Source of the DNA: Eucommia ulmoides
Taxonomy: Eukaryota > Streptophyta > Magnoliopsida > Garryales > Eucommiaceae
Length of the DNA stretch: 64,000 nucleotides
Direction: 5' to 3'
NCBI GenBank assembly: GCA_016647705.1
Contig: CM028338.1
Coordinates: 14,964,240 to 15,028,239 of the forward strand
This document shows positions 22,611 through 35,312 of the stretch, piece by piece; positions within the stretch are counted from its first letter, which is position 1, and each line of letters opens with the position of its first letter. The position numbers and the translations under genes are program-made. Under the pieces are notes generated by a model, which was given only the letters and a program-made list of their open reading frames with translations, made no database searches and was not told the DNA's origin.

Positions 22611-23461
22611 TTCTTTAATATGAGAACAAACAGACTGGTGGGAACACCAAATTGGAAGTTGAGAACATAAACAAAATTTCAGGAACAAAAATAAAACATG
22701 TATGTCTAGGTTTCTCCATTAAGCATTTTTCCAAATAGAATCATTTCATGATATATGGTGAAATGGGGATCAAAAGCTGACTATTTGACCAACCCAAAAA
22801 TAACTATTTAAAAAAATTAAAACTAAAGCCTACAAAAATCACATTAGAGAATCAAAATACTAAAAAATGATTATTGCTCTATTAAATTACAGTAAGTAAT
22901 TGGGAAATACAACCCAAGAACATAAAATGTTTAGAAAGCCAAAACAATTGGGGGAGGGGGGGATGGATATATATATACTACCTTCTCATTCCCAAGATTC
23001 AAACACTATTTTTAAAGAATTTTAAAACCAAACAAAACATAAATTATCTACAAAACATCCCAGGGAGAAAATGAACTGTGAAAACAATGATATCATGTAA
23101 TTTTCCTACCCTCATAAATTAATCCATAAGAAAACTACAATTCAGAGGAATAATGATATGAACAAAAGAGAAAACTAAAATCCGACTGTCAGAATTTTGC
23201 TATAAAAGATGTTGATCTTAATTGAATTTATCTTACCCAGCAAAAGGTGAAAGAACCATCAACAACTCTAGCAGATGGTTCTTCTTTTTCTTTATTTGGA
23301 AGGAGGAGATGCATACAAAATTTGATGATCTCCAGACCAATTTACCAATAGAAGCACAAATTTATAGAAAGAAAAGTAACAAATGAAATTGCGGCCATAA
23401 CATAGTGAAAGATGCTACATGTACAAAAACATACACCACATACACACGGTATCGCGAGGGA
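21581..23461. other. AT-rich intergenic DNA
   Basis: No domain or element boundary recognised. It holds a pyrimidine-rich stretch (about 21885-22010), a long AT dinucleotide tract, and a G-rich run near 22950. Open frames are low-complexity. Confidence 0.45.
22555..22606. repeat. (AT)n microsatellite
   Basis: About 26 uninterrupted AT units inside AT-rich DNA. Confidence 0.95.
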
Positions 23462-25205
23462 TATAAGCCCAAAGGTCTACCCAAGAGAGGGGGTGAATTG
23501 GGTAGTTCATAAAAATTTAAACAATAAATTCAAATTCAAGATATCAATTTTCCTAATTGATTATTGTGTTGTTAAGCAACGAAAATAAGTTTAGAAAAGT
23601 GCACACCCAAACAAACATAAAAACAACAATAAAACATACAAAAATTTATCCTAGTTCAGCAAAGGTAATATTACTTATGTCCAGTCTCCCGAGCTCCATA
23701 GGGATTTCGCAATCCACTACCCCTGGATTCCTTTCCCAGGTAGGAACTAAATTCTTACAATTCTTATTATTTTCACAGGCTTAGAATCAATCTTTACAAC
23801 TCTAATTCTTTTCACAGGCTCACAATCAACTCATCACTCTCTTACACTATTAAACTTATTATTTTCGCAGGATTAAGAAGAACCTTTACATCACTCAAAT
23901 TCTATTACATAAAGAATTAAAGCCTAATCTTTTCAAAGGCTATAAATTAACATAATTTTTTTCGCAGGCTAAAGATCAAACCTTAATCATTTTTCAAGCT
24001 AAAGATTAAACCCCCAATCTTTTTCTCAGGGTAAAGATCAAAACCTAGTTACCCTGATTAGACACTGACCCAAATGTGTCTAATCCACTCAAACTCGCAA
24101 ATACAAAAGATTTACTTGTTTATTCCCGTAAAGAGCTTCTACCACCTCAATACAATTATACACAATTAATGTACCGAAATACTAATTGATAGATTCTATG
24201 TGAGACACAAATCTAATTTAAATAATTTATAGCACAAATAGCATAATAATCAGATTTCTTAAATAAAATCCATTTTGAAATATTTTCACAAAATAAGATT
24301 TGAAAATGATTTTCCTCAAAACAACTTATCCAAGTAATTAAACAAATATTCTAAGAAATTAAAATAAATAGCTTAGAAATATCTCACCGAAATTCGTTGA
24401 AACCTATTATGATAACTCAATAGCGAACACAAATTAGTGACCAAACCTTTTAGCACCTTTGATCTAGAACTCTTTTAATAATCTCATTTATAAATTTCAG
24501 CATAAAAATCTGTCTTAGAATAGCCAAAAAATTGATGTTCTTGATTCATTTTTCTTAATTCAGCAAGTCTCTATTAATAGACATAAAACTAAACCTATAA
24601 CAGCTAATTTTCAATTGTCATGACACTAAATGACACTTGAGGACCCTATATATCATATACCTTCAAAATAAGTATGTTTTATTTAAAATACTTTTAGAAA
24701 AATTTGTTTTGGTCTTTCAAACTTTTTCAAATCAGAATCCTTAATAATAGGAAGTATATTATCAATTTAATTAGGAGAATAAATAAATATGTGAAACAAA
24801 TTAATAGGAAACACATAATATATGATATATTTCATAAATACATTTAATTCCCTTGAAATCATAAAAAACAATATGATTTGACCCAAAAATCGAAGCAGTA
24901 AAAAAATTGACTAATTTTGTGGGTTGACCGAGCATCTGTTCGGTTGACCGATTAGACAAGTAGGGTTTTTTTTTTTAGATTCATTAGTCAACCGACCCAA
25001 CTTGTCGGTTGACTGAATTGGCTAGTAAGTCACTTGTTTTACTTAATTTACTATTTTGGTTAGTCGACTGACCCCTTTCGTCCGTTTGCCGAACTGACCC
25101 GAAAATACACCATTTTAACTGTTAAAACCATTTCCTCAATTAGGCCCTTAACCATCAACATTTTAATGACTTATCGCTTTATAAAAAACATATTAGGACC
25201 CTAAA
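23462..25205 (-). repeat. 3' LTR of the minus-strand copia-type element (outer part)
   Basis: Matches the 5' LTR at 36795 in order: the 'ggtgaattgggtag' end, the hairpin row (about 23755-24050), the TATA zone (about 24550-24600) and the GGTTGACCGA cluster (24900-25100). It continues at 33402 beyond the insertion. Confidence 0.8.
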
Positions 25206-25479
25206 TGTAACGACTCGATTTTGCAGGGCCGTCATTCAGTTTCTCCCTTTCTATGAAGAAGTAAAAGTAAAAAGACAAACCATCCACCACCACGTTTCCG
25301 CTACTCAACTATGATAAAAATAATAACCACCCACTATCTTAACTGCCTCAAAAACAGTACCATCCCTGACTTTACCTAGCGCCAGTAGTGAACCCATTTC
25401 TAATTGGAATACCTGAGATAAAATATTTTATCGGTATACTATCTTCATAATATAAAAATAATTTGTGGATAAGTTTATT

Positions 25480-26125
25480 TAATAAATGTAATTAGTATCA
25501 CTTAATTAATTAAGTTAACTTAAAAATTAAGTCAAAATGTGAGTAAAAAATTAAGTCAAAATCCCTTCACTTATTTTATTTTGCTTAATGCACTCCATTA
25601 TTTTCCACTTAAAAAAAATTTATGTTTTGACTATTTTACCATTGATTCCCTATGAGGGTTTAATTAGAATTAGTATTAATAAGAATTGAATTAATTTTGG
25701 ATTATTTTATGGTTTAATTTTATTTTATATTTAAATTATTGTTATAATTTAATTTAAGCAATCAAATTACATAAAAAAAATACATAATATTTACATATTT
25801 TTGGGTTAATTTCTACTTTTAATTTTAATATAATTTTATTTTTTTTAAAATGGCACCCTGATTTTATTGTTTTGTTCTCAATTTTTTTTTTCTTCACATT
25901 ATCTTGATTCAAAAGTAGTTATGTAAATTAAACAATTTTCAGCATACAAATTTTGTACTTCTCAAACAAATAAAAAAAATTCAACACTTAAATTTTCAGC
26001 ACAATTTTATCAAACAACCTTTTTAAATTTTCAACACTTAAAATTTCAGCACTTAATTTTCAGCACTTAAATTTTCAACACTTAAAAATTAAGTCGTTAT
26101 CAAACAAACTCTTAGTAACGTCCTG
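25480..26125. mobile_element. Possible hAT-type MITE or AT-rich fragment
   Basis: The right end carries repeated 'ttttcagcacttaa' / 'ttttcaacactta' words and closes with 'ttatcaaacaaactctta', a pattern common at hAT-type MITE ends in plants. The left end has 'cttaaaaattaagtc', which recurs near the right end. Ends and duplication were not established. Confidence 0.3.
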
Positions 26126-27082
26126 ATCACAGATCATAACATCAATTGAGGGAACTTGAGAGGGAGGAAAAACATAATCGACTAATATTTTGGAATTGTT
26201 TTGTTTGGCTTGAGGAGGATTGAGGGGAGGAAATGGCTAAATGTTAGGGTCAATGAAATCTGGATCAATAGCAACAGAATCTTCACCAACTTTAGAAGGA
26301 TAAGAAGGAGGAATCATGACCAAATCTAGAATTGGATCTAAGCAAGTAGTATTGTCGGTGACTTTAGTTTGAGGTTTGATAGAAGGCTGATAATTCAAAA
26401 CAGGAGCAGGTGGGTATTTGATTTTACAATTAGATTCTAGATGCCCTTTTTTTGAGCAATGGGAGCAGTAGCTGGGATGAGTTTCATACAAAATGGGTTG
26501 CCAGAATCCTTGAGAACCACAACCTATCCAAAGCCGTTTGAGGAGGGGACGCCAAGAATCAATTTTCACACAAACCCTCGCCATCTAGATTTCAAACGAT
26601 TTATAGTGGCTGAATTAATTTTGAGAGGTGTTCCAATGGAAGAGGCCAAAGAAAATAGGGATTCCTTGTTGTGGAAGTGAATAGGTAGAAAATCAAAAGT
26701 AACCCAAACCGGCGCCATAGGAGATTCGATGTTTGCGTGAAACTGCAACGACTATTTGAATTAATGAGGAGGAAATCGATGGACATACCAGTGCTCTTTT
26801 AGCCAAAGGCGACGGAAATCTTCCTCCAATTTGAGTTGAATTAAGATGTGCTTTTGATCAAGGATTCCCACTTCAAAATCGATCGTGAGGTTTAGGACAA
26901 ATAGCATTTTCTTGATGGCGTCGAATAAGGGACGACCATAACCAAATTTACCCACTAGGGCAAAATAGAAAGGAGCAACAAGCTTGGCAACTTCATCATA
27001 AGAGAAGAAGATCGCTGGTTCACTGTGGTAGGATTGAATTGACTTTTGGGGGATGATGGGATCCTTCAATTGAAAGAGGTTT

Positions 27083-28425
27083 TGATAGGTGTAAATTACC
27101 TATCTATTTCCAAACCCAACTTGTTAGTTTTCGAGTATGTTTATTACGTTTTTATTCTTTTTGTTATAAATCAGGTGTGTGGGATGAACATGGATGAAAA
27201 CGGAACATAAATGATCAAATCAAATTAAGAACGGTGGAGGAACGGCGGGAAAACAAGCATAAGGGAAAAATTCATACTTGTAGCCCACCGCTGCGGCCAC
27301 TGCTGCGGAATCTTTCTGAACATCCACCGCCGCAGTGGTGAGATCTATGGCTGCAGTGGTGAAACCACAGGAAGGCCTCTACACCCACCGCTGCCTCCAT
27401 CGCTGCGGCGAAGACATTGCCACGACGGTTACTCTACACCAGAATTAGATATTTTTTGATCCCTATTTCTTCCCATCTCCTCTCCATTTGGCCAAGAGAC
27501 CCTTAGGGTTCTTAATATTTTGAGAGTGTTTTGGGGTGTGCTCAACCAATTCCGTGGAGAAGAACACGTTGCAATAAAGGAGAAGTGATCTTTGGACGGT
27601 TTTAGCAGTAAATCTTCAAACTATGGTTAAGTTCTTCCGTTTCTCTCTTTATTTTTTTAACTTTGGTTGGTTGTTGAGCATGTGTTTCTCAGCTTTCATT
27701 GTATAAATGGTTGTGTCCATGAGTTAAATGGATTTTGTTTAGGGATTAATATATTTTATGAAATTGTTGTTTGTTTAAGTTTGTGTTTCATTAATGGTTG
27801 TTCTTTGTTATCTTGACTATGTTTACTATTATTATTTGATATTATGCTTGTTTAGATAATTAGAGAATACAGGGTTTGACACTCGGAAAAGGTAACCCGA
27901 ATTTGGACTAGGGTAAATACAACGTGACAATCTAATAACCCTTAAGGAAGTTAGAAAGTGTGCAATCAATGACGTTGGGGCAAGACTCATGTGACCTAGT
28001 GTCGTTAAGACGTTGAGGGGGATTTCTTTGTTGATGCAAAATTTCATATTCACTCGTCTTACACTCGGGAGAGGTGGCCAGTGAGTTTATGATACAGAGA
28101 TTGTCGGATAGGTCGAAAGCCGTTATTGTAAACTAAACGAGACCAAGCACATTTTTGTAAACAATGTTAATCCTTAGACAGACAATATTTTCTGTAAACA
28201 TCTCAATATAATATTAGTATAATTAGATTAATTAACATAGTATTAGTATTAATTAATTATAGACACATTTTTACCGCCTAGATAAAATTAGGTTATGATA
28301 ATTACGGTAATCGATAATAATCTCAACCAATCTCTATGGACACGATACCCCTAATCTCCCCATCTATACTAAAACTTGTCCTGTGCACTTGCGGTAAAAG
28401 TGGTGTGCGTAAATACGCGCCACCA
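27083..28425 (+). repeat. 5' LTR of the Athila/Tat-like element
   Basis: Contains a U3 cassette of CCGCYGC/GCAGTGG words (about 27280-27420) and ends with the 'cacttgcggt' and GCGCCACCA blocks shared with the solo LTRs at 43901 and 55732. Confidence 0.85.
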
Positions 28426-31137
28426 TGTTTTTGGTGCCATTTCCTAGGATTGGTTTTTAGATTATTATAGATATTGTGAGTAAATGACCCTATTTTACTT
28501 TAGGCATTTCTTTTGTTTATAATTTTTGTTTTGTAGTTTTGTTTTTATTTTTCTTGCAGGGTACTTGGAGATGTTAGATCAACAAGTATTGATGCAATTC
28601 TTTCAATAAGATTCTGACCCATTTTATTGCGCTTGGGATCGTTACAATTTGCTACTACTTCGGTTTCCAAACCATGGGTTCTCGAGGGAATGTCAACTCC
28701 TGAATTTCCTCGACGGGTTACAAGTCGCAACAAGAAATTGGGTTAATGAGGAAATGCTAGCACCTCTTTCTACGACCTAATCGCGGACGAAGCCATTTGG
28801 TCGTTGGAGGAAATGGCAGCCTATGATAATCAGAGTTGGAATTATTTACCAAGTCACCAAAGCTTGGGGGATAGTTTTAACACTATGGCGCCATGGATTG
28901 ACATTTTGGCTCAAGATGAGGAGTTTTCCCCTTCCTTAAAAGACGTGTTTGGTACAGTTATGGGGAAATCTTAGAGATTATTGAGGGAGACACATGATTG
29001 ACTCAACAAGCATGAGGATTGTCTTAATTTTATTGAGACGGTCTGTGCCGACATTGATACGATCGTAACGTCTCTTCAGACGCAAATCAGTAAGCTTATT
29101 TGCTTTGTTGAGACTGAGACAGAGACGGTGGCACTAAGAGACGAATAAGCTGAATCAGATTGTGAAAGCCACCGGGAGGAACCAGAGACGAGCGGGAGGT
29201 ACTTGGGTGAGATCGAAGATGATCATGAAGATGCAAAACCTCAAGTGTGGATTGGCGATGGAGATTCTCATATTTATCATTGTGAGTTGTCACCGTTTCA
29301 ATTCTAGTTGGTGACGCCACCCTCGATCCAAGATGATCACATCTACGAGGATCCTATATGGCTCATTTGTCCTTCATTACCGTAAACAACGTTCTTTCAT
29401 GCCCACCAAGTACATGAGGGGATGAGGAATGCTGTTGAAAGCTTGAGCCGAGTAGAGCAATATCTGGCCAGTCTTGAGGGAGTATTAAACCAAGACCCGT
29501 ACGTGGTGTTATTTGATACGTACTACGGGCGGAAGCCGCTCTTTGATGAGCACTTCGGTGTGTCAGGCTGACGACCATAAACCAAGCGCTTCTTGGAAGG
29601 CAACCCAAGGTAAAAAATAAATTAAATCCGTCACAGTCGACTTGATTCGGAGGCGAGATTCTCTCACCTCCCAGGTACATGTTTTAAACTCCTGTATTCA
29701 TTATCATGCTATACGATGTCATTGGGATCGCTGACGGGTCATTTTGGGCATTCCCTGTGTTAAGTTGGTGGTGATGTGTTAGTATGTTTAGTATGTGTTT
29801 ATGTTGTTAGTTATGTTTTATTGTTTTTATCGTGTGCATGTTTGTTTAGAATAGTTATTGTTATGTGATGAGTTTTGACTTCATCTGGGCTATTACCCGA
29901 TGATGAGTCTGTCCCCTGATTGTTTATTGAAGTCGAGCATAAAGCTCATTCATGTGTGTTCTGTGTGCTTAACGTATCGTTTTAGTAAAAGTTATTGTAG
30001 ATCCTAAATACACGAGCACATAAACTCAATATAGCACTATCTAATTGATTTGAAAACGATTATCCGTTTCCCAAATTCATGACAATAGGGATTCTAGAAC
30101 TTGATTTGGGGAAAATTTGAGGTGAAATCCTATGCGAGGTAGTTCAGGAGATATAATTTAGGCAGTTATTTTGTCGCTTTAGCCTTTTAAGCTTACCTTG
30201 ATATATCATTATCCCTCGTTACCTTGTCGAAGCCTAATAGCCGTTTCAATTTTGAACACTTAACTAATACCATAGCCGATTGAACTTTTTCCAAACCTAT
30301 ATCGCTAAACTAAAGGCACAATGTGAGTGAATCAAGTTAGCATTCGTTATGCTACTTAATGTGAGCGGTTGGGTTTTAGGCGAGCTATTAATTTGTTCAG
30401 TATTCGAGTACTCACTTGTCGTTTTTCGTTCATATTTCACACGCCCCTTAAATTGTACAAATCAAATAAGTTTGGAGGTGTGTTTGGTTAAAAAAAACAA
30501 AAAACTATGTAAATATATTTTATTCCAGTTTAATTTGACAAGTGAGTACAACGTTCTTAATATATGTTCAGGGTTGTTTCCAATTTAATCTATGGGGTTT
30601 CGAGTGTGAGTATGCCAGGCGATGTGCCTTGGGTAACATTAAGTTAACAACGTTAACCCGTTTTCTCTTCTAATTTACCCTTAGCTATTTTCCAAAATCG
30701 AACCAAGTCCTAATGGTCTTTTTGGAATTTTGAGCCTACATTAGTGGAGAATAGAACCCAGGTCAGGCGTATGGATTCCCTATACCTTAGTGGTTTAAGT
30801 CATAAACTTTATTGAGGGATAATCCCATCTAATCAAGGAATAGTTGTATAATTGAGTTTTAACACACACACTTTGACAGGATCTAGAATGGTGCTTACTA
30901 TTATTGAACGTTGAAATTCTAGAACACCACATGGTGTGTTTTATAGTTGAACTTGATAGGATTGGAGGCCGATGAGGGAAAAATCATTTGGCCGGTAGAT
31001 GATAATCAAAACTTGCACATTTTTGTTTTTAGTTTTTTTCATTTTTAGTTTTTAATTTTGTAATTAGTTGTTATATTTTCTCATATTGTGTGAGTGTTTT
31101 GCTTGAGGATTAGCAAAATTCCAAATTTGGGGGTATT
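28426..31137 (+). other. Internal region of the Athila/Tat-like element, no intact gene
   Basis: After the primer site, a broken reading with WDRYNLLL and a later acidic stretch resembles gag of this clade only loosely. No zinc knuckle, protease, reverse transcriptase or integrase motif was found. Frames on the opposite strand are shadows. The 3' third is non-coding and leads into the polypurine tract. Confidence 0.5.
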
Positions 31138-32512
31138 TGATAGGTGTAAATTACCTATCTATTTTCAAACCGACCTTGTTAGTTTTCGAGTATGTTTATT
31201 ACGTTTTATTACATTTTAATACGTCTTTATTCTTTTTGTTATAAATCAGGTGTATGGGATGAAAAGGGATGAAAACGTATCATAAACGATCAAATAGGAT
31301 CAAGAATGGTGGGAAAACAAGCAAAGGGCAAAATTCATACCTCCAGCCCACCGCCGCGGTGGTCAACATGCAGAGAAAGGCCTAATCTTTCTGAACATCC
31401 ACCGCCACAATGGTGAGATCCATTGCCATAGTGGTGAAACCACAGGAAGGCCTCTACGCCCACCGCTGCGACAAAGACACTATTGACATGCCCACCGTCG
31501 CGGCGGTCACTCTGTACCAGAATTAGATATTTATTTAGATATTTTTTGCTCCTTTCTTCCCTTTTCCTCTCCATTCGGCCAAGAGACCCCTTAGGGTTCC
31601 TAATATTTTGAGAGTATTTTGGGGTGTGCTCAACCAATTCCGAATGAGAAAAACACGTTGCAATAAAGGAGAAGTGATCTTTGGATGGTTTTAGCAAAAC
31701 ATCTTCGGACTATGGCTAAGTTCTTCCGTTTCTCTCTTTATTTTCTTAACTTTGGTAGGTTGTTGAGCATGTTTAGCTTGGTTTTCAATGTATAAATGAT
31801 TATGACCATGAGTTAAATGGATTTTGTTTAGGGATTAATATATTTTTATGAAATCGTTGTTTGTTTAAGTTTGTGTTTTGTTAATGGTTGTTCTTCGCTA
31901 TTTTGATTGTGTTTACCGTTATTCTTTGATATTATGATTGTTTAGATAATTAGAGAATACAGGGTTTAATACTCGGGAGAGGTAATCCCGAATTCAGACT
32001 AGAGTAAACATAACACGACGATCTAATAACTCAGGAGGGAGTTAGAAAGTGTGCAATCAATGACGTTGGGGCAAGACTCATGTGACATAGTGTCGTTAAG
32101 ACGTTGAGGGGGACTTCTTCGTTGATTCGAAGTCACATATTCACTCATCTTACACTTGGGAAAAGTGGCGAGTGAGTTTACGATATAGAGATTGTCGGAT
32201 AAGTTGAACGCAGTTATTGTAAACTAAACGAGACCAAACACGTTTTTGTCAACAAAGTTAATCCCTAGGCAATATTTTTCCTAAACATCTCAATATAATA
32301 TTTGTATAATTAGATTAATTAACTTAATATTAGTATTAATTAATTATAAACATGTTTTTAATGCCTAGATAAAATTAGGTTATGATAATTACGATAATCG
32401 ATAATAAACTGAACCAATCCCTGTGGATACGATACCCCTACTCTCCCCATCTATACTAAAATTTGACCCGTACACTTGCGGTGAAAGTGACGTGTGTAAA
32501 TACGTGCCACCA
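31138..32512 (+). repeat. 3' LTR of the Athila/Tat-like element
   Basis: Aligns along its length with 27083-28425, with scattered substitutions, one extra about 20-base block near 31204 and some differences in the GC-rich cassette (about 31345-31505). Confidence 0.85.
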
Positions 32513-33024
32513 GGTTTGAAAAGGATTTTTGAGAAAAAGGAATATGGGATGAGATACGATGATTAAGAGAAAAAAGAACAAATGCTAGACGCTTTGGAAG
32601 GACCGACGACGGCGGTGATGGAGAATCACCAGCTGCCATCGTTACTACCTAGGGATTTTAGAGAGAGAAAATTCTAGAGAGAGAAGCTCTCATTTTTTTA
32701 GAATTTTAACCCCTTTAATACACGCATTCAACCAATCCACAATTAACACATACGCATATATCTCACATAATTTTCACATAATCATAATTATTTCATAAAA
32801 ATTAACAATTATAATTAAACAAAAATAATAACATAATTCACACAATAAATGGAGAGATTAAATACATATATTAAAAGAAATTCTATCTGAAATCTTAACC
32901 GAAATCGACACTATAATTTCTCTGATTTTCCTTTATTATTTCCTATTAATTAACTCATTTTATTTTCTTCTCCCATTCTCTCAAAATTTTTGAAACTTTT
33001 CGCTTGAAAACCCTTCTCCATATT

Positions 33025-33044
33025 CCCCCCCCCCCCCCCCCCCC
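33025..33044. repeat. Poly-C tract
   Basis: An uninterrupted run of about 20 C residues, followed by a short CA repeat. Confidence 0.9.
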
Positions 33045-33401
33045 ACACACACATAGTAGTTCCCACCTTTTGCTCAAGCCTTATCTTTTGTTTGTTTTTC
33101 CCAACACAATTACCTATTCTTTACTCTATATAAGTATACACATACAACATATGCCTTCCACATAGATACCCAAAAAGCCACCATCTTCTCAACTAAACAC
33201 ATGTAAACTTTTTCTTAAAATTATACTCACACCCCCATATTTTATACATTATTATTTCTAACTCTTATAATTACACTAATAACCCCACAATTTTTCAAAT
33301 GTTCATCTATACTTGAAAAGTTTCGTAATATATCAAAATTATCCCATAAAATTATACTCAATCAAAATATTATTTTATATTTTTCGGGGTATTACACTAA
33401 A

Positions 33402-33922
33402 CTTATCACTACACACATAAGATTAGTTCATTTTCACGAGTGTCGTACTTGATTCTAATTCCGGTTGCATTAAGAGTATAGAAAGTAAGAAGTTGTTTTC
33501 ATCTAATTGTCTTCAATGTCTTCAATACTCTTTAACTCTTCCATATCTTCATTTTGCACCCATTATAAATTCTTCAACGATTGTTCATTTTAATGACTTA
33601 TCGCTTCACAAAAAACATATTAGGACTCTAAATTTATCACTACAGACATAAGATTAGTTCATTTTCAAATGTTGTACGTGATCCTAATTTGGCTTGCATG
33701 AAGAGTATAAAAGTGAGTTATTTTCACCTAATTGGTTTCAATGTCTTCAATACTTTTGAATTTTCATTTTGCACCCGTTATAAATTCTTCACCGATCCTT
33801 TTTTTTAATCAAATCTTTTTCAAAATTTAACATATGGAACTTAAATATGGAATCACTCAACAAAAATATTAGTTTTATAAAACATCAACGTTTAATTATC
33901 TATCAAAACAGTTGGTTCAACA
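33402..33922 (-). repeat. 3' LTR of the minus-strand copia-type element (inner part)
   Basis: Continues the LTR after the CTAAA duplication and ends at TTCAACA next to the polypurine tract. About 200 bases (33402-33600) recur at about 33635-33795, a short tandem duplication inside the LTR not seen in the 5' LTR. Confidence 0.75.
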
Positions 33923-35113
33923 ATCTCCCCATTTTTTGTGATGAAATTTGACACTAATGTTTTCTAAAAAAAATAATGTAACCACACTCCCCCTAAATCT
34001 GAGGACGGGTTTTTAAACTCATTTAATCACACTATTAATGAGAAACATTTCATAAGCATAAACATTTCGAAAAGAAATTCCGCCCCCTATATAATTGAGA
34101 AACATTTCAAAAGCATAAGCATTTCGAAAAGAAATTTCTCCTCCTATATAACTTTAGTGCATAGGTGAACAAATACTTTAAAACATCATACGATTTCTCC
34201 TCCTTTGTGATCTCAAAAAGTAGGGACAAAATTGAAAGATATTTTATTCACCTAAAAAAATATTCTTAAATTATTATTTATTTTAAAAAATTTATTTCTC
34301 AATAAACACACATTTTTAAATTTAAAACATCATCTTTAAAAATTGAATTCATTAAAAGTTTGAAAAATATTTTTCTCACAAAATTATTATAACAGCGTAT
34401 TTTAAGATTTTGTAGTTAGCACATATAATATTTAAGTGGATCATTATGAGGAAATAAACGATTAAGCATAAATAGAAATCCATGATTATAGGCCGATATA
34501 TGTCAAGCCTATATAAGTCTAACAAGCACCACATGTCATAAGTTAATTATTACACACCAAAGTATGAAATGAAACTTGTTCAAATACCATCACACATCAC
34601 AATAAAGAGATTGAGAAAAGTTTAATGCAGACCCTGACCCATAAATGGGTAATACGGGCCAAGCGAGTTAGTGGAAGAAGTCTATGGATAGTATTCTCTG
34701 GGTTATCCACCGGAAGTGGGAGGCATCGACTGGTAATATGAAGTTTATGGACTGGATGTTCTTGCTGCTGCCTATCCTCCAAATGGCTACTATTGTCCAA
34801 ATGACAGTTATCCTCCAAATTGTTGTTGCCCTCCAAATTGTTGTTGTCTTCTAAATTGCTACTGGTTTTGCATCATCATAAGAATTTGATCTATATTGTT
34901 TGAAATTCTTCCAAACCCAACTTCGATCGAGTTTTAAGACCAATCATCCCATCAGACATCCCTGTAATCCTCCAATTGAGCTCTTCAATATATTACTGAA
35001 AATTGTCAAACTAAACATGATCACATGAAATGCACTAGGCCTAATGTTGTATGTGAATCTTCTGCATGTCTTGATGTTGTAATTGAATCTCTTGCTTGTT
35101 CTGACAATCAAGG

Positions 35114-35312
35114 ATATTTAGATTTTGTTATCTCGGACCCAAAGACTAGTGCTGAAAAAGGATTGCCACTTCGGGTGCAAGAAGCCATCAAAAGCTTCCA
35201 TGACCAAAGAAATCAGCATACTATTCTGATAAAATGTTTTAGTGCTGCCCCCGAAGTGGCAATCCTTTTTCAGCACTTGTCTTTGGGTCCGAGATAACAA
35301 AATCTAAATATC
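35114..35312. repeat. 62-bp inverted repeat with 74-nt spacer
   Basis: Arms at about 35114-35175 and 35250-35312 are complementary with one clear mismatch. Just left, 35010-35113 is an inverted copy of 36646-36750 (the gag start), about 97% similar by eye. So the plus-strand block 34990-35249 is a chimera of two inverted internal pieces. Confidence 0.85.

Larger units (their letters stand above)
27083..32512 (+). mobile_element. Non-autonomous Athila/Tat-like Ty3/gypsy element
   Basis: LTRs are 27083-28425 and 31138-32512, both TGATAGGTG...GCCACCA, with an exact GGTTT duplication (27078-27082, 32513-32517). After the left LTR comes TTTTTGGTGCCATTTCCTAGG, like the Asp-tRNA-type primer site of Athila/Tat elements. 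Before the right LTR is the polypurine tract AAATTTGGGGGTATT. The 2.7-kb internal region lacks pol; a stretch at about 28570-29000 is faintly gag-like. About a dozen differences over 120 sampled LTR end bases suggest moderate age. Termini look whole; no working genes are seen. Confidence 0.85.
26230..32690 (-). mobile_element. L1-type LINE ORF1 fragment (DUF4283 + zinc knuckle), interrupted
   Basis: On the minus strand the ORF opens at 32639 (MAAGDSPSPPSS), after a CTCTCTCTAAAA leader. It is cut at 32513/27082 by the Athila-like insertion and resumes in the same frame after the gap. It shows DUF4283 features (LVAPFYFALVGKFGYGRP, then LEEDFRRLWLKEHWY), an expected frameshift near 26750, VARVCVKID-type sequence, and a CCHC knuckle CSHCSKKGHLESNC (about 26430-26470). 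Plant L1-type LINE ORF1 proteins bind the element's RNA. No endonuclease or reverse transcriptase follows, so it is truncated and dead. Two frameshift-type breaks are visible. Possible alternative: a DUF4283 gene captured by the surrounding LTR element. Confidence 0.65.
25206..33396 (-). mobile_element. Insertion with TGTAA...TTACA ends, itself filled with other elements
   Basis: Starts TGTAACGACTCG and ends CGGGGTATTACA with an exact CTAAA duplication (25201-25205, 33397-33401). The left 265 bases match the terminal part of the 17877-21430 LTR family. The right end, read on the minus strand, is a gypsy-style LTR start with a TATA-like TTATATAGAG near 33127. No primer site or polypurine tract was found, so it may be a solo LTR or a much-reduced gypsy element enlarged by later insertions. 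An old fossil. Confidence 0.6.

Noticed and set aside
28571-29360. Host gene inside the Athila/Tat-like element
   Set aside because: Broken reading only loosely gag-like; position between primer site and polypurine tract fits element remnant better.
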